From: Antedon mediterranea
Lineage: Eukaryota; Echinodermata; Crinoidea; Comatulida; Antedonidae
Length of the DNA: 64,000 nt
Reading direction: 5' to 3'
Assembly (NCBI RefSeq): GCF_964355755.1
Contig: NC_092679.1
Location: 14,684,932-14,748,931, forward strand
Position numbers and translations under genes: made by a program
Shown: in pieces, positions 33,895 through 48,800 of the stretch
How the letters are laid out: each line of letters starts with the position of its first letter
How positions within the stretch are numbered: the stretch's first letter is position 1
Notes under the pieces: generated by a model
Seen by the model: the letters and a program-made list of their open reading frames with translations, nothing else
Databases searched by the model: none
Told to the model about the DNA's origin: nothing

Positions 33895-36800
33895 ATGCAA
33901 CGGCGTACTGCAGGGGAGCATTTGTCGGCTGTCGTCCCTGCTGTAGGCTCTGGTCGACGAACTGAAAATAGACCTGACGTGAGGCCTACCATTGATAAGA
34001 ACGAAACTACAAATCATTGGAGAACATGCGAGATATGTTCAATCCAATGGAAATCGCCTTCAGAATTTGCCCTCCATTTGCGCGAGAAACATTGTACGAA
34101 AGAGGGAGGGTCATTTGTTTGTCGGTACGGTACACATGGAATATGTCCCAGTCTCCCGTTGGAAGGTGTCAGCGATAAAGACTACGAATTTCATGTTGCT
34201 AGGGATCACGTAGCAGATGATGGTAAGCAGATTTTTTTTTTTTTGTAATGATTTTTTTTTTTGGTTTAGGTATTCCTGGCACAAGATTAACAATTTTTGG
34301 GTTGAGATTTTTTTGTGCATTATATTATAAATATGATTTCTTTCTCTCATCTTTCAGTACTTTTCATCGTTTACACATTGCTGTCAAATTTAGTTCATTT
34401 TAACATCTGATAATATACAATTTTGTTTATTTTTAAATATTTTTTTACCATATTTTATAATTTTTATATATTAAATATTACTGATTTCAGATCTAAAAAA
34501 AAATTAGTTGTTGAACCTGGCTGCGCAGTTTTAATATAACATTAGTTATTCATTTTGTTTGACCAAAAATTGGACTGAAGAAACTAATATTTAAAGCAAA
34601 AAAAAAAGTCAGCGAGAAACTCATTGTCTGGAAGTCAATGAATTTTTGGTGAATTTTAAACTTGATTTAAGCTACCTAAATTGCCTATTCAAAGTTGTTT
34701 GATGTATGTAAATAAGTAATCATAAAATGATGATATACTGTATCCCAATAAATTGTTTGGATAAAGTGCTTAACTCGCAAAGAGAGAGATTAATGTGAAT
34801 AAAATTGAAACCATAGACTATTTATTATCTCTATCTAAACTTGTGAACTTTGTTTTGTATTCACAATTTATTTTGTGTTGCTATAGAGCCTGAATAATGT
34901 ATGTGAAGTAAAACATACATTAATAACAGAACTATTGTACAAAGGTTTCTCATTTATTCTTAAGCTCTGTCTACACTATCAACCTTTAAGGTTATTTGAC
35001 AACAAAAAATATCATGATGATGTTTATCACTACCATTTAGGCATATATCGCCACCATATTTGGGCATATTACATTTTTTTTTTTTTCAAACTAGTTTGAT
35101 AGTGTAAACAGAGCTTTCTGCCTATTATTTGAGGTTTATACAATGTACATTGGGACCATGGCAACATTATTCTACTGCATTTACTGCAGTAAATACAGTA
35201 CGTTTTACTGTAAGATTTTTATGCAATTATTTAACAAGCTTTTTGGGATAATTATACACATTATTTATTGCAGCGAAACTTCAAATTGAAAACATATGAA
35301 CATTAAAACTAAAATCATATGTTTAATGGCAGTAACAAAATGTAGAATAATGCTGCCGTGATCCCTAAAATAAATACCACTACAATATTAAAGCATTTAA
35401 AATCTCTTCAAATCTTCTCTAGGATATACAAACAAAATCAATCCTTTAATGGCCAAGCAGACTCGATTGACCAATCAGGCCCCATCGATAGTCAGTGACC
35501 AACACAAGTGGACTGTGTATTCATCGAGTGTTAATCTACCAGCAGTTTTGAATGATCCTAGAAAATCACGACGTGAACACGATTTCTTTACAAAGACATG
35601 GGGAGAAGGTTTTATTGAGAACACTGTTATTCCACCTTCCCCTCATCTGCAGATAATAACCAAAGCAAACTTCGAAAAGTACTTGAACAAAACAGCAAGT
35701 GTAAGTATTGTAGGCCTAATAAAATATGTACAGTATTGACATTTTATTTTTGTTTTATATTCCTTAATTGTTTTATAGTAGACATATTGTACATACAGTA
35801 GCTACTAAAGGCAGGTAAACAGATGAAATGATGGTATGGATAATTTGGCCCAACATAAAAGAAGTTTATTTTTGTTTCTCTGTCTTTAAAAAAAAATGTT
35901 CAAAATCATCCAAAACCGAGTAACTTACCAATTACAGGATGGATAAACTATTTTATCATTTATCACACTTGTATAAAATAATTCTCATTTGAGGCTTAGG
36001 GAGTAGAGTTGAAAGAGTCGTGAGTTATTGTACAACATTGGCACTGTACTGTACTGTAGGTCAGGATTGAACCCTGGACCTTGGGATTGGAAGGCAAGCA
36101 TGTTAACCACCAAGCTTCAGCTCTACTTCTGTTAATTAAAAATTTTCAAAAACATATCTTGCTGAAGGGCTTAGCTAGCTTACCATACACTTTATTACCT
36201 ATATTTCAACAATAATTGAATGTCGTCATCATTGGTTTTTGATCATTAATTTTTTTTTGTTTCCATAGAAATTAAAATGCCACAAGGTCCAATCATCTCA
36301 GAAACAAGCTCCTAGGTTACCTGCTGTGACTGGTAGGTTTGCAAGTTTATTTTTTGTTTATATTATTTTTTATTATTTTTTAGTGGAACCAATTTGCCAA
36401 AGATGACATGGTATGTACAGCATTTGTACAAAACATCAAAGTATACTGCTAAATAGTTTTTTGAATTATTTATATTCTTGAACAAATTTTGACTATGGAT
36501 TTGTAAATAAAATTTATTGTAGTGTATGTGTGACAGGTTGCTGCGATTATTATAAGGTGTGACCGTACAGTAGTAGTAGTAGTACTGTACAAACATACAT
36601 TAAACTACACTTCGCTACTCAATGCTAATGTATTTGTATAGCACATTCCACAAACAATGTCCTCACAATGCACTGCTGATGTCACGTCGGTACTGGCAGG
36701 TGTGTGAGAACTAATACACTGGGGCAACCCCCTACTCGTCTTGAAACATGTACTAGGTTCTTTAAAGTGCACCAAGCATTTGGTGTACACTGGACCTATG

Positions 36801-39800
36801 GTTTATAGTCTAATCTGAGAAGACTCGTTCTACCACAAGAACCATGGAGAGAGTGAACTTCAAACCCTTAAAGAGTTCACTATCAAAAATGCTCTTGTTT
36901 CACCAACATTTATAATGAGCTAAATATTTATAAAAAGGTCAGATGTTAGTATACTATTCATGAATTTCTCATTTTTCATATGCTTTCATATTTTTTAGAT
37001 AAAAGTCAAGCAGAATTACAGCAAATTCCAAAGGTAATTGTACTTTTAGTACTTTTTTTCTGTGAATTTTGAGTAAAAGCACAAATTATATTAAGTTACG
37101 GTTGTACAAAAAAAGGAAGTTTATTTGGTTCATCTGGAATCATTTAAGATAGGCATATGCTATACTTGTCAAGAGAACATCTGTTTATAATTGTACCATT
37201 TCCACAAAAACAGTCAACATTAATGTATGTACTCTCTAAATTTCTGTTCGTTTGACTTTTGAATTTTATTTTTGGAAGTGAAATGATATCTTTGGTTCTT
37301 TATATGATTTGGCAATACTTAAATAATTTTTTAAATCTTTATGAGAAGTTTTAAAATAAGTTGGTTTTTTTAGATGTTTTTTAGAGGCGATTTTGCACTT
37401 GAGAATCCAGAAACATTTCAAGCTGTGTTACCATGGTCACAGTTTAAAAGTCGAGGAGTTGGCCAATCTTCAAAACTCCTTCAAGAAAAAGTAAGGATAA
37501 ACAGTTTCTTTGGTCCTTTTATTTAAAGTTTGATCAAAAAGCTGATTGGATTAATAAAAGGTTATTTTATTCACTAAAGGTCAATAGTTTTCTCATTCAA
37601 ATTAGGTAGTTAAAAAGAGTATGAACGCCAGATTTCGTGGGTTCGAGTCCTGTACTTGATAAAAACTTGTGTTCTCAATATGTACTTAGCATAAAGTATG
37701 TCAGAGTAGTGAAAATGGTACCAAAATACTAGCATATTAACATATAATTTTCTAAACCATTGCATACTTATTGTATTTATCCGGCAGCAAGAAACATGGC
37801 AAATACAGGATTGATAAATTATAATTTAATAATATATCCTGCTTAAAACTAAGCCTCAGTTGAGTGGAGTAGAAAGAGTTACAACCCAAGCACTAGGTCA
37901 GGATCGAAGCCTGCACCTTGAGATTGGAAGGCAAGCAGGTTAACCACCAATACCTCTCCCTACTTCAACCAATACAGCCTGCACCTTGGGATTGGAAGGC
38001 AAGCAGGTTAACCACCAATACCACTCCCTACTTCAACCAATCCAGCCTGCACCTTGGGATTGGAAGGCAAGCAGGTTAACCACCAATACCTCTCCCTACT
38101 TCAACCAATACAGCCTGCACCTTGGGATTGGAAGGCAAGCAGGTTAACCACCAATACCTCTCCCTACTTCAACCAATACAGCCTGCACCTTGGTATTGGA
38201 AGGCAAGCAGGTTAACCACCAATACCTCTCCCTACTTCAACCAATACAGCCTGCACCTTGGGATTGGAAGGCAAGCAGGTTAACCACCAATACCTCTCCC
38301 TACTTCAACCAATACAGCCTGCACCTTGGGATTGGAAGGCAAGCAGGTTAACCACCAATACCTCTCCCTACTTCAACCAATACAGCCTGCACCTTGGGAT
38401 TGGAAGGCAAGCAGGTTAACCACCAATACCTCTCCCTACTTCAACCAATACAGCCTGCACCTTGAGATTGGAAGGCAAGCAGGTTAACCACCAATACCTC
38501 TCCCTACTTCAACCAATACAGCCTGCATCTTGGGATTGGAAGGCAAGCAGGTTAACCACCAATACCTCTCCCTACTTCAACCAATACAGCCTGCATCTTG
38601 GGATTGGAAGGCAAGCAGGTTAACCACCAATACCTCTCCCTACTTCAACCAATACAGCCTGCACCTTGGGATTGGAAGGCAAGCAGGTTAACCACCAATA
38701 CCTCTCCCTACTTCAACCAATACAGCCTGCACCTTGGGATTGGAAGGCAAGCAGGTTAACCACCAATACCTCTCCCTACTTCAACCAATACAGCCTGCAC
38801 CTGGGGATTGGAAGGCAAGCAGGTTAACCACCAATACCTCTCCCTACTTCAACCAATACAGCCTGCACCTTGGGATTGGAAGGCAAGCAGGTTAACCACC
38901 AATACCTCTCCCTACTTCAACCAATACATACAGTACATTTTACAGTATACCTTAACTATGTTATACATTTTTTATCATCTTAGTTGAGTCATTACTTGGA
39001 TTCAGTTGAGGTTGAACTTGCTCGTCAAATCTCACAAAGATCAACAGCGTTCTTCACGGCTATGGCGTCACATGACAAATTACAGGACAACCTTATTTCC
39101 ACCTGCTCAGCTATTAAAGACTTACGGTAAGGATGATTATCAAAAAATTAAATATGCTAGGGTTCCTACTGATCAGCTTAAATATTGTTGAAATATATAA
39201 ATATAATTAAATGAATATATTGGTGGGAGAGAAAGTGTTATGGGGGGTTCTCTGGCCACTTAAGAATAAAGATGTTACCATTATATAACATTTAATGACT
39301 CAGTTTATATTGAATGTACATTCCGCGACACGTACAAACCTTTTAATTAAAAAAAACAAGTGGTCAGACCACCCCTCATAACACTACTCCCTCTCAACTC
39401 CCCCCCCCCCCCCCACCAAATCTATTTATTTATATATTTCAACAATATTTAACGAAGATGGTGCAACCGAAGCTAACCCAAGTCCTAATGGATTGTTTCA
39501 CCTGGGCAGACAATTTAATAAAGATAACCTCTACAAGAAACAGGTGTGAACAAACGACCTCCTTGACAGAGGTAATAAATACTTTTATGTTATTTAATGA
39601 TGAAGTGTAATCTATACTTTGACAAACATGTTGTTTGATTTCTATAGGGAACGGATAACAGCAGTAGATGATGTGCTAGCTAAGAGATCGTTAGAAACAT
39701 TAGGTTACAAAATCTCAAGAGTGAACCATGCAAAAGTCTTTAATAAGGTATGTCTGCTTAACAATTAATCTCTGTCTACACTATCAAACTTTATGTGACA

Positions 39801-42800
39801 AAAAAGTGTGATGTGCCCAAATATGGTAGTGATATGCCCAATATGAAAAAATATTTATTTAGTATATAAAAATATCGTTTTTAAACCAACATTTTCTTGA
39901 TACAGTACAGTTTTTTTATTGTTTAAAATTTACTATACCGTAGTTAATCACAATAAGGTTGTAAGAAAATGTTTAGCATACGAGAGGCCGTTCTCGCGGT
40001 TGAATTATAAGAAACCATTCAAAACAATAGAATTGTATACCACTTTTTAATATTTATTTTGGGGTCAGCATATGTAGGAAAGAAATAATATTGAAATAGT
40101 TGTCATGTGTTGTCATGACACTATCTGACTGAAATGTTTAACATCCAATCAGTTGTAAAATCTAAATGAAACCATCAAATATCCTTTCTCGTCATTCTAG
40201 TTAAAACTGATGGCAACTGTTCATCAAACCCAGCCTACCATCCAGCTGTTACTGTCAACTTCAGAGTTTGTTGGCGCGCTTGACTTAATCTCAACAACAC
40301 AAGAGGTTCTCACGCAGGAACTTTCCGGCATACAAAGTTTCAGGTAATATTACTATAATATTATGGATGCCATGAGAAAGTGAAGACTCAATTGTTACAG
40401 TACCATTACTATTACTTTGTGTATATATTAACCCACTACTACTGCTACTACTGACTAGTTTGTGTAATTTATTGCAATGTCTGTGGTATGTCAAAAAATA
40501 TTGTGTACAATTAAAAGTTTCATTAATCTAAATGCCAACTTTATGTCAATGGCTACCAGATGTCTATGTAGATGATTACTAGTACCAGTACCACTAGACA
40601 GTTAACTAAAGGCCAACTTAGACACTGCGAAACCCTATACTATGCCTGACGCTATTTCAAGACAACTTGAAGAGCCATTCCAGGCTAGATTTTCGATTAT
40701 GCAGCTTTTTTGATGGTCCATCACCATGGATGGACACTTTGTGAGCTGTGATTATGTTGAATTGACTCAGTAATCTCTACTTTCAACTTTTCAGTTAAAT
40801 ATGATAAATATAGAATTTAAAATTACATAAAACTGTCTATCCGATTTGATTGTATTGAAAGAAGGTACAGGAAACAGACATGTGCAGTTGTATAGTTCGA
40901 GGGCATGCCGGTATATAATAATAAATATTTTTTTTCTATACTGCTATTAATTTATAAATAATAAACTCCTTTTCTTTAGGCATCTTGGCTCACAGCTTAT
41001 CGAGTTGGAAAAACTGATTGATAAAATGATGCATGAAGAGTTTGTTCGTTTTGCAAGTTCAGATTTAAACAGGCCGATCGACGACGACACAGGGCCAGAC
41101 GAGGTGTGTTTCATTTATTACTAAAAGACGTCTATTTATTTTCTACTGTTGTATAGATTGGTGGTTAAAGGGTTTCTTAAAATCACATGGTCATATTTTG
41201 AATTTATTCGACCAATTTACAATACAATATAGAATCTATGGTTTTTCTTATGACAATTTATATAAAATGGACGGTTTCCAAAATATAGGGATTCTATGTG
41301 GGACAAGTTACGTGGTTTTCCGCTTACTTTTACCGCTTGTCTGTGAAAGTTGGCTTTTTATTTAGGAAGGGATTGTATGATTGTCATACTATACTACTAC
41401 TTTGCAACAGAGTTATAATGCTAGGCCACCCTAAAACTTACTTTTGAGTTTTCTCAATGTACTGAGCATTCAGTACAATTAAGTCTGAATAAGGCTAGCA
41501 ACCTATCTGACCTACAGTATATGCACAATAGTAATATATGCAGAGATTTTTTCTTTAAATAAACAAAAAAGTAACTTTAATTTTCATCTATTTACAGGAA
41601 AAGCTGTCCAGTATAATTCTCGGACTTCTTCGGCAACATAAATTTAGCTTTTTGGAAGACTACAAAAATGAAAGTACAACGTCTATAAAAACAATGGTTA
41701 AACAAGTAAGATTTGAGAAATTACTGTTTTTAGTTCTTAGAACATAACCATGTTAATAATTTCAACATTCATTGACTGATGTTATAGTTAATGTTAATGT
41801 TAATATATTTCTTTACAGTAGTTCATTCCACAAACAATTTCATCATCTATAGACTTTACACTTTTCAATTACATGCTTTTCTGCTATGTCGGTGCTGCCA
41901 ACTACAGGGCTATTTCATCTGTCTATGACGACATGCGCACTGGGGGTAACGCCCTACTCATCTCGAAAGATGTACTAGGTTTGTGTACACTCATGGAAGT
42001 ATGGTTTGTAGTCTGGATCCAAGACAACTTGTTCTACCACTAGAAAAATGGAGAGAATGAGTCTCGAATCCTTGCCATAAGGCTGTGGATTACGATTCCA
42101 CTGTCTTAACCACTCGGCCATTCATTTTGTCTTCTAGACGGTGGTTGCTGCTGTCTCTGAAGCTGACAGTATCGATGTAGAGGGCAATTTGGGCAGGTAA
42201 GTTATTACAGGCATTTTGAAGATTGCATAATGATCTAGCTTCATGACATTTCGTTTGAAAAGATATTTCCGACCAATAAACAGTTAAGAAATGGAACCCT
42301 CATAGAATGTTAACACGTTTTTCCCGAATAATTTCCACGGAAACTATGTGTAAAGCTCTCTCTACACACACAAAATGTGATGTGCCCATATATGGACATG
42401 ATGATGTCATATCACTAACATATTTGGACACACTTTTTTTGTCAAACTAGTTTGATAGTGTAGATAGAGCTTGAAAGTAGATGTTTTTTGGAAGGTACTG
42501 TACATTACCTTCACTACTGTTCTATTTTAGTAGGTATATATTTAATTGTTTTAATTACATGACTGTAATGGTATAAATCTTTCTTTTAGTCTAGCAGACC
42601 AGATGAGGTTGTTGAACTTTACCGAATGGCTTCAGATGTTCAAGATAGTTTTCATTAATTTAGCAAAGCTTCTTCATCGTGTTAAGGTAAGAAATCTTAT
42701 TTTTACTATATATCACATTTTTCTATAAAGCTCTGTCTACACTATCAAACTTTATTTGACAAAATAGTGTGATGCAGGCCCGTATGCAGCATTTATAATG

Positions 42801-45800
42801 GGGGGGTGCGAGCGAAGCGAGCAACAATGACTGGGGGCCAGGGGGCCGCCAAGGGCCCCCGGTCAGGGTCCAGGGGCCGAAGGCCCTGGGAAAATTTGCG
42901 TTATTTGACGTTCTAAAGACTGATGTAAGACTCTCTGTTGTGGCTTGGGCTAGTTGAACGATGGACACCAGAACTTAACGCTTTCATGATGAGGCCAACT
43001 CAGCAGGGGTGGCGCCAGGATCTTCCCGACGCGGGGGCTACATTCCCCGACGAGGGGGCTATGCGAGCATCACTAGGCTGAGGGCCAGGGGCCGCCAAGG
43101 ACCCCCGGTGGGGTCCAGGGGGGCGAAGCCCCCGGAAGCAACGCGTACTAGCGTCATTTGAGGTTTTTTTTAATCAGATTTAGGGTAGCCATTTTTTCCA
43201 TTTTTTATAATGCATAAATAAAATACTGCGTGCAAAAAAACGATGCGCGATGACGGTTTCAATCCATATTTTTCAAGTTAAAAAATAAAAGTTCAAAGAA
43301 AATTTTGAAAAATAGAGTTGGAGGTCCTGGAAATTGGACTTATTTATACTTCAAAACATGAAAAAAAATATATAAGTCCCTATCATGGGTTGTGACTGAG
43401 CTAAGAAATGTTTGAAAAATAGAGATGTTAGGTCCCGGAAAATGTACTTCTTGTTCTTCGAAATATGACCAGCTTTATTGTTGGGGCTGAGCTAAGAAAA
43501 TGTTTAAAACTAGAGCTGCAGGTCTTCAAAAAATTGCATTTTATACTTTGGAAACATCAGGCCTAGAGGCTTAAAAAACGCAAGCGTAGACCTTTTTCAG
43601 TCGGGGAAAAAAGTTTATTCCTCCCAGGTGTATGCATGCGTACCATCTGGACTTCCGAGTGGTGAGAAATTCATGACATACAGGATATTGAAAATGTAAT
43701 AACTATAGCTATAATGTTGGCTAAGCGAAAATGGCATGTTTTTTTGTTTAGTAATGGATGAAAAATTTATTTTAGGTGCCCCACGGTACAGAAGGTTACT
43801 TGTAAATTAAAAAATTGGTGAACAAACGAACAATTAACATAATTCGTTTTTGCTGTAGTGTAGCGTACGTCGACGCAGTACACGACGTAACCGTCGGTAA
43901 ACTTCGCCTGGAAAATAACACATTACACATTTTGGTCCCTGGATGAAACTTGATATCACGCGTCTCGACCCAACGTTGAACGATTCGTACAAAGGGATAC
44001 CGCCAGACAAGTGCGTACCTAGCTATTGTTTAGTAGTAAGTTAGATCGCTGGCAATAATGAATGCATATAAAGTGCATAATATCACTCTGACGTACTCTC
44101 ACGGTCAATGAAACGTCGCGGTTTTCTAGGCGCTGAAGCTAGCTACGAAGTGAACGCGAACGCTTTTTACTGTATATTATATTCCCCGACAAAAAGTACA
44201 CGTGTTCCCTGACGTTAAGTTGTCTGTATTTCTCCAGCAAACACTTTACCGCGTACCGCGTACATGAAGCGCTAAGCTATTGCTTGTCGTCACATGATCG
44301 ACTGCGCATGTTTTACATCGAGTTTGTAGTCAGTTCAGATTCCGTAATTTAATTACCGGTATTTTTTCATTTTATATTAGCATATTTTTGTTTGTATACC
44401 ATTGATAATGTAAATTTTGTATATATATAATGATATTGTCTTTAGTTAAACAAGACAAGAAAAAATACCAACCGAGGAAATAGTGGACCTTTTGGGACTT
44501 GGGGGGGTGCGTCTGCACCCAACGCACCCCCCCTGGATACGGGCCTGTGATGTGCCCATATATGGAAATGATGTCATAGCACTACCATATTTGTGCAAAT
44601 CATTTCTATATTTGGGCACATCACAATTTGTTTGTCAAAATAGTTTGATAGTGTAGACAGAGCTTTAACTGTAAGTAAATATGCTCTGCATTGACTAGAT
44701 GTACGTTAATTTTCAAGTCTAAAAACTGAATACTTATATCCTGTGGAATTAGTACTTCCTTTTCCAATAGTACATTGTCAATCTATTTTAACTGCTGAAA
44801 GAATAAATGAAAACATACCTCAAAATAACATTGACTTTTGCCTTTCTTTTCTCTCTTTTCAAGTGAACCATTTTAAATGTTCCCTGACAAAGTCTTTATT
44901 AATGGCTCAAGACACAACCTGCCTGATATTACAGACATTCTGGCTACATCTGTTTTGCTCTCTTCAAGTGCTATTCTTTTAATAGTCCCTTGATAAACCT
45001 AATGTTTTATTTCTTCTCAGATGACCTGGATAATAATGTATAGACTGATTGACTTTGCTGTAGGAAAGAGCACATCATCTGCAGGTGACCTGGTGGAAGA
45101 AGAATCCGAAAACAATGCAGAAAGCTCACAAAGTGATGCACAGTCGGATCCTCAGAAAGATATAGCGTAAATATCGTATTTATTACCGTATTTACCATAG
45201 GTTGCGAAACGGCGATCTAGAGTCTACTGAAGTGATAGTAGACCTAACCAGCCAAGCTCATGACAATGTTTACCCTTTTGTAGGAAAAAAGGCTTCCTAT
45301 TTATATAAAACTCCAGTAGCCGTATTCACCAATCACATTTAAATGAGATATTTCTCTTAAATATTAAGTATTTCACTTAATTCAATAGATATTTAAGTAT
45401 TTCCTGTAAATTGTATTCATTTTTATAGGAGATATTTTTAATTTTAAGGGTAAGTGTGAATGGTGAATACGGCCAGTAATTAAGCCCCTAAATCTATTTG
45501 TAACATATCATAACTCTATTAAATACTTGTATAAAATGTTATTATTTTGACTTTATAGACCTGATGCAGATATCTTGATTGCACCTGTAGAACATCAGCG
45601 ACTGAGTTCTGGTTTGAAAGAGATGCTGGTGATGTTATGCAACTATGCTCACGACCGAAGTCTTAAGCTTCTTATTGCAAGGGGAAAGGTATTGTAGTTA
45701 TTGATAACATTATGAAAAATAAACGAAAAATAAAAAGTAGAGAAGAACCAAATTTCCATACTATGACATAATTGTACTGAATGTTTACATATTATAATTG

Positions 45801-48800
45801 TTAATGATAATAATAATTCAACATTTATTAATTTTATCATTATATTCTTTATGTACGCTGAAGTAACAACTAGTAAATTGTCTGTAGTTAAATATTACCC
45901 AGGGCTTACAATAAACTACTTCCAACTCGTCTGTTCCTATAGTTATAGTTGTAAAAGATATTGTTTTAGTTAAAATAGTGATAATCCTGTGGATGTCACA
46001 AAATAGTGATCAATTCTGTGGTTGTCTCAAAGTAATATGTGGTGGTTTTTCACAAAATGAGAACTACTATTTGTAAGCCAGCTAAAACTATGTCACTACT
46101 GTCTGTGTGATGTGTAATTGAATCAATTATGATTGCTATTTAAACAGCTGCTGCATTTATGTTACTTTATCTTGCTATCTTCATTCATTGAAACCTATTT
46201 GTAAATGACCTATCTAATAGTACACGGTAGTTAATCAAAATTATATTTTGTCTAGTTATTGTCCATATCATTATTATGATTTTCAGCAGTGTGTTTAAAG
46301 TGAAGATACTAAAACCTAATGTTGACATTTAGATTGAAAAGTGGATCACTAGTATCATCGCAGCACACCAACGCCCACCCCAACCCCCCTCCCATAACAC
46401 ACACACTCCCCTACCCTCCCCTGTCCCCATTTCTATCTATTTTATTACTAATTTGATTTAATTATTATTTAAACATGCTACTCTCCCAACAACTTTAGCC
46501 AATCAAAATATTATATTTAAAAAAAAGCATTATATTAAATTTTGTTTTCTTTTTTAGGATGGTTTTCTAGAGAAATTAAGTTCCAGTGAATTTGTGTCTT
46601 TATCCAGATCAATAGAGTCCTTTGTGACACAGTGTGAAACCGTTTGTGGAAAACGAAGTAGCTCTTTAAGAGGAGGGCTACAAAACCAGGTAAATAACTT
46701 GCCATAAACACTCTTAAGACGGTTTTTTTTTTGTTCAGACGTGTTGGTGAATAGGAGGTGTTAATTTAATTGGGGCAAGAGAAAATTTAGACCATCCGGT
46801 GAAAATACTCAAAGAACAAATTTCGACATAATAGAAATTTAAACTCTTTTTCTTGATATGCAGATGCTCCACCATTTTGATCACTGAGACTATACTTCTC
46901 TGGCTCAAGAAAATAAAATCAAACCTTAATGTTTCATTTACACAACACTCCACCCAACTATGCACCAATCAATATGCGCTTGACATGAAAACAAACATTA
47001 AAGTTTGATTTTATTTTCCGGATCCGGACCGGAGCCGATGTAAAAGATGTTTTACTCTTATCACTTGTGTACAGTATGGAGAGTGTAAGAGCAATCTAAA
47101 GTTGTCATTCCAATTAAATAAATAAATTCTACATCTGACATAAAATAATCCTTTTCTATTACAAGGTTTGCCAGATATATATGTTTCCATTACATTTCCT
47201 TGTATTTATTTTTAACCCAGGCAAACAAGTTTGTAAATAGATTTCATGAAGAAAGAAAAACCAAAATGAGGTTAGTATATAGACAGGTGTCCAATTGCTT
47301 TTTTGTTTGGTTTTTTTTTTGAGGAGAAAATTTCCTCTTGTTAACATTTTAAATAATTTGACTTTTAATTGTTTATAGTTTACTATTGGATAATGAGAGA
47401 TGGAAACAGGCAGAGGTTCCAGCTAGTTTCCAAGATTTACTTAGTGCAATGGCTAAAGGTAATAAACACGTATTTAATACATCAGAAGTACCTTTGAGGG
47501 TTGTGTACCAATACAGTATTAATTCTCCATGGGGTATATGACTCTCAAATTGGGTATTACTTTCAATGTTGCAACATATATATACATATAACCAATTACA
47601 ATTTTCCCTACCCATCCATAATCCACATAATGTGTTAGTTGTGTAAAGAGTCTTATACCTTTAAGCAAAGAACTTATAACACAAGAATCTCCTGTTCTTC
47701 AATTTGCATTCAAAACACAGTATCGGAAGTACATGGTTAAAAGGTCAAACTGGGCAACGCCATTTCACAGCATGGAGCAGCGCCCCCTCCAAACTAGGAA
47801 GTCAATTACTCTACCCCCCTAGAGTATTAGCAGATCCCCTCTATGATTTTGACTTTCTAATTTGATGCGGGCGCCCTACTCCTCAGTCAATTACTCTATT
47901 CCCCCTAGAGTATTAGCAGATCCCCTCTATAATTTTTACTTTCTAATTTGATGCGGGCGCCCTACTCCATGGCTCACAATGGCGCCACCCATTAGCTCTA
48001 TTCTATCCCACAATGCCTTTTGAAATTGTTACGCGCTTCGGACGAACAGGCGATTCTTGTGTTATAAGTTCTTTGCTTTAAGGATCATGTCAAAATTATT
48101 CTACTGTTACTGCAGTAACTACCTTTTGTAATACTGCAATAATATATGATTTGAGGTATATGAGATTTTCACTTCAATAAATAATGTGTATGATTACCTA
48201 AATAAAACTTGATAAATAATTGTATAAATGGGTTACAGAGTAAACCAAATGTAGTTACTGCAGTAAATGCAGTAGAATGATTTTGACATGGTCTTTTACT
48301 TTTATGTTAAACCACTAGTACAGCAAGCAAGTGGCGAAAACTGAAATGATGATTACAAAAATTGTGTATTGTAAAATGTGTACCTGATTCTATTCAATAG
48401 CAATATATTGGTATTTCAGTTTGCATATTAAAACAGATGTTTTTGAAGACTGAAGAACAGCCAATGATATTGATTTGTCTGTATTTAATCAGTGTTCAAT
48501 TAACTACATATGCTTAATAGTGCATTTAAATTAATTGTATATAACCTGTGTATAAGTATGACCTATGTTGTAAGAACCTATTTTTTTTACAGGTGAAATA
48601 TCACTTGCCTTATTAGCAAGAATGGACCAAGGTATGTTGTAGAAATATACCTTAATTATATGTCCTCCAATTAAAGACCCATATTGATTTAGCAATGCAA
48701 ACAATATATTACATGTCAAAATTGTCATGGGGCAAAAAAAAGTGGTTGGAATTTAGATAAACGCACTTTGCTTGTTTGATGTGACAAATTTGATGATAAA

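Noticed and set aside
37612-37665. tRNA-like segment with GGGTTCGAGTCC
   Set aside because: A B-box-like word is present but no cloverleaf can be drawn by eye; probably a SINE fragment.
37912-38932. Regular direct repeats resembling a CRISPR array
   Set aside because: Eukaryotic intron, no unique spacers (the whole 68-bp unit repeats), no cas genes.
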